A stretch of 7,463 nt of DNA from Acholeplasmatales bacterium (GTDB lineage Bacteria; Bacillota_I; Bacilli_A; Acholeplasmatales; Anaeroplasmataceae), in the NCBI GenBank assembly GCA_900770055.1, contig CAAGJD010000145.1, positions 1 through 7,463 of the forward strand. Direction: 5' to 3'. Below the pieces are notes generated by a model. The model did no database searches and was not told the origin of the DNA. It saw only the letters and a list, made by a program, of their open reading frames with translations. A program made the position numbers and the translations under genes. Shown piece by piece: positions 5,747 to 7,463 of the stretch (position 1 is its first letter; each line of letters begins with the position of its first letter).

Positions 5747-7171
5747 ATGTTATATTCTATTTATGAAAATCTTAATAAAATTTTATCTAAAGATAGGTGC
5801 TTTAATACTTATAAAATATTAGTCGATGAATTTGCAGATTACGATAAAGTATCAAGGAAAAAAATGGTTCAAAAGTGTATTGAGGCATATAAAAATAATC
5901 CAGGTATGATTAATTATATCTTTAATGAAGAGGAATTAGAAATTCTTTATTCATTGCCTGAAAGAATTAGTGATAAAGAGATTGAAAAAGTATTAAAGTT
6001 TAGTAATTTCTTTTTATATTGTACAAATGATTATTTTTCTGATTATACTATAACTTTAGAATTAAAGGATGTGCTAGATGAAGCTAAAAAGATTTACTAT
6101 AATTCTAAAGAAATCATTGAAAAGGAAAAAGAATCTCAATATTTAGTAGTTGGATTATTTAGAGTATTTGGAGCATTAACACCAAATGAATTTAGTAATA
6201 TTCTCGATAGCTTAAAATGTGATAATATAGTTATTCAAAATGATTATTATTTTAATAGATTTGTGTTTTTTGATGATTGTAATAGTATAAGGTGTGCTAT
6301 GGTTTTAAAAGAATTAGTAGGCTATAGTGAGGAAATAATAGAAACACATCCTAAAAAAATTCATTTGAAATTTGATGTTGAGCAGCTTAAAGATATTGGA
6401 TGTCATTATTTTGATAGGAAATCACCACATTATATTAACGCTATGAGACATCAAAAAATTAAAGATTTTTTAAATGAACCTAATTCAAATAATTTTATTA
6501 TTTTTTCAGGAAGTTCATTATCTACAAATTATTTTTATAATAATTTAGATAACTTTATTTCAAAACTAAATACGGAAGAAAATAATGATTTGTTCAATTT
6601 ATTAAATTGCTTGCCTAAATACTATTTAAGCAAAAACCAAGATAATATATTATCTTTAGATGATGGAGATTTATTTTATAGAATTATGCTACCTTTTTTA
6701 GAGTTTGTTGGTAATAAATTTGGCATTAAGTTTGATTATAATAAAACAGATTGTAATGGTGAGCAGGCGAATGAAATATTTAAGAAGTGTACTGAGAATG
6801 ATTTTAAGTTCGTAGATGAGTATATAAAAAAAGAACAGTTAGATGAGGAAGCCATTTCTATTTTAAATAGCCTTAAAAAGCGAATTAAAGGTCCTTTTGT
6901 TGTGCTAAAGCATCTTAAGAATGGTAGTGTATTTATGGATTTAGAAGAAAATCTTTATTTAGTTAAAGGAATAAAAACTCCTATTGAGATGATGAGTGGT
7001 TTAGATGAGACGCCAACATTATGTGATACATTCATTTTTCAATTTAAAGATAGTATAATTTATTCTTCTATAATAATGCCATATCGTGTTAAAATGGTTG
7101 GAAATATGAAAAAATCACAAATGAGAATTTATAATGAAAAGAAGAATCAAATAATTAAAAAATTGTTTTAA
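5747..7171 (+). CDS. Large protein of unknown function with a C-terminal beta-rich domain (474 aa)
   Basis: A 474-aa soluble protein without signal peptide or membrane segment. The N-terminal third is helical, with an acidic stretch NEEELEILYSLPE. Residues about 132-180 (from YLVVGLFRVFGALTPNEF) could be a small winged-helix-like fold, a guess from pattern. The last 90 or so residues, from KGPFVVLKHLKNGSVFM (381 on) through FQFKDSIIYSSII (431-443) to the closing YNEKKNQIIKKLF, resemble the C-terminal domain of large uncharacterised Firmicutes proteins with a pattern like PFxDxIIYDG, then Y-I-FG, then Y-EAK. That comparison is from memory; no SEC-C or other cysteine cluster follows. ATG 5747 has GAGGT (5735-5739) seven bases upstream. 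The 18-base gap to the 112-aa gene implies one transcript. There is no Walker motif and no recognisable catalytic signature. Function unknown. Confidence 0.85.
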   Translation: MLYSIYENLNKILSKDRCFNTYKILVDEFADYDKVSRKKMVQKCIEAYKNNPGMINYIFNEEELEILYSLPERISDKEIEKVLKFSNFFLYCTNDYFSDYTITLELKDVLDEAKKIYYNSKEIIEKEKESQYLVVGLFRVFGALTPNEFSNILDSLKCDNIVIQNDYYFNRFVFFDDCNSIRCAMVLKELVGYSEEIIETHPKKIHLKFDVEQLKDIGCHYFDRKSPHYINAMRHQKIKDFLNEPNSNNFIIFSGSSLSTNYFYNNLDNFISKLNTEENNDLFNLLNCLPKYYLSKNQDNILSLDDGDLFYRIMLPFLEFVGNKFGIKFDYNKTDCNGEQANEIFKKCTENDFKFVDEYIKKEQLDEEAISILNSLKKRIKGPFVVLKHLKNGSVFMDLEENLYLVKGIKTPIEMMSGLDETPTLCDTFIFQFKDSIIYSSIIMPYRVKMVGNMKKSQMRIYNEKKNQIIKKLF

Positions 7172-7195
7172 ATAATATCATCATACGCTTCAAAT

Positions 7196-7224
7196 TTGTT
7201 AAAAAATTATATATATTCTATATT
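7196..7224 (+). promoter_or_regulatory. Possible promoter for the PH-domain gene
   Basis: TTGTTA (7196-7201), a 17-base spacer and TATATT (7219-7224) form an acceptable sigma-A promoter. It would start RNA near 7231, almost at the coding start, leaving essentially no leader. The region is nearly pure A and T, so a chance match is quite possible. No terminator separates it from the preceding gene. Confidence 0.3.
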
Positions 7225-7234
7225 GTTATTGGTG

Positions 7235-7463
7235 GTGGTAAATATAAAAAAATATAAACCAAAGGTTGATAAATTGTTTTATATAATGTTAGTAGTTATA
7301 AATGTTGTATCATTAACTATATTGATAATTCCACAATTGTTTTATTTAAGTTTTGAAAGCTTTATTTTTTCTATTATTGTAATTCTATTTATTAACTATT
7401 TTCTTATTTCTCCATTATTTGGTTATATTGAAATTAAAGAAACTTCAATATTTATTAAATATG
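7235..7463 (+). CDS. Two-helix PH-domain membrane protein (3' partial)
   Basis: The frame runs off the window end. After IKKYKPKVDK come two hydrophobic helices (LFYIMLVVINVVSLTILII and FIFSIIVILFINYFLI), then SPLFGYIEIKETSIFIKY, the usual entry into a bacterial PH-like domain in small Firmicutes membrane proteins. The start is uncertain. The frame stays open back to the TAA of the 474-aa gene, with TTG at 7196, 7223 and 7229 and GTG at 7232 and 7235. From memory, relatives begin MKKYKPK; the matching codon here is ATA at 7244, six bases after a GGTGGTGG run that would be its ribosome binding site. I list GTG 7235 as the nearest ordinary start codon. The role is unknown; such proteins are usually cytoplasmic-membrane proteins with a cytosolic PH domain. 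Confidence 0.7.
   Translation, partial: MVNIKKYKPKVDKLFYIMLVVINVVSLTILIIPQLFYLSFESFIFSIIVILFINYFLISPLFGYIEIKETSIFIKY

Noticed and set aside
1..7463. CRISPR array, tRNA or rRNA genes
   Set aside because: No regularly spaced repeats of 25-40 bases, no cloverleaf with a GTTCGA-type arm, and no ribosomal RNA segments were seen on either strand.

Overview
The window is very AT-rich DNA from what looks like a low-GC Gram-positive bacterium (Firmicutes; Clostridia or Erysipelotrichia would fit). The grounds are AGA-dominated arginine usage, strong AGGAGG-type ribosome binding sites, GTG and TTG starts, sigma-A-like promoters, and families familiar from Firmicutes (CPCC, SWIM, a two-helix PH-domain membrane protein). 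Trp is TGG and no gene reads through TGA, so the standard bacterial code applies. All convincing genes lie on the + strand.

Layout. (1) Bases 1-783: the 3' part of a gene for a two-helix membrane protein with a helical, TPR-like cytoplasmic domain. Its true start lies before the window. (2) Bases 784-960: a spacer with two near-identical 14-base repeats that look like an insertion-sequence end, a clear rho-independent terminator, and a promoter and RBS for the next gene. (3) Bases 961-5099: a tightly packed unit of four genes. These are a 926-aa PLD-nuclease/superfamily-II helicase/DUF3427 protein, a MutT-like Nudix hydrolase starting one base after the helicase stop, a SWIM zinc-finger gene broken by an in-frame TAA at codon 19, and a double zinc-ribbon CPCC-type protein. 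(4) Bases 5100-5389: a spacer with a nested inverted repeat, two near-consensus promoters and a stretch that may be a gene relic. (5) Bases 5390-7171: a two-gene unit encoding a 112-aa and a 474-aa protein of unknown function. (6) From about 7235 to the end: the start of a two-helix PH-domain membrane protein.

The most interesting part is the 961-5099 unit. A nuclease-helicase, a nucleotide-cleaning Nudix enzyme and a SWIM protein that probably binds nucleic acid are spaced for coupled translation. This reads as a nucleic-acid-processing module, perhaps for defence against foreign DNA or for repair. That role is inferred from domains and neighbours. In this strain the SWIM component appears to be knocked out by one nonsense codon, although its RBS and the rest of its frame are intact.
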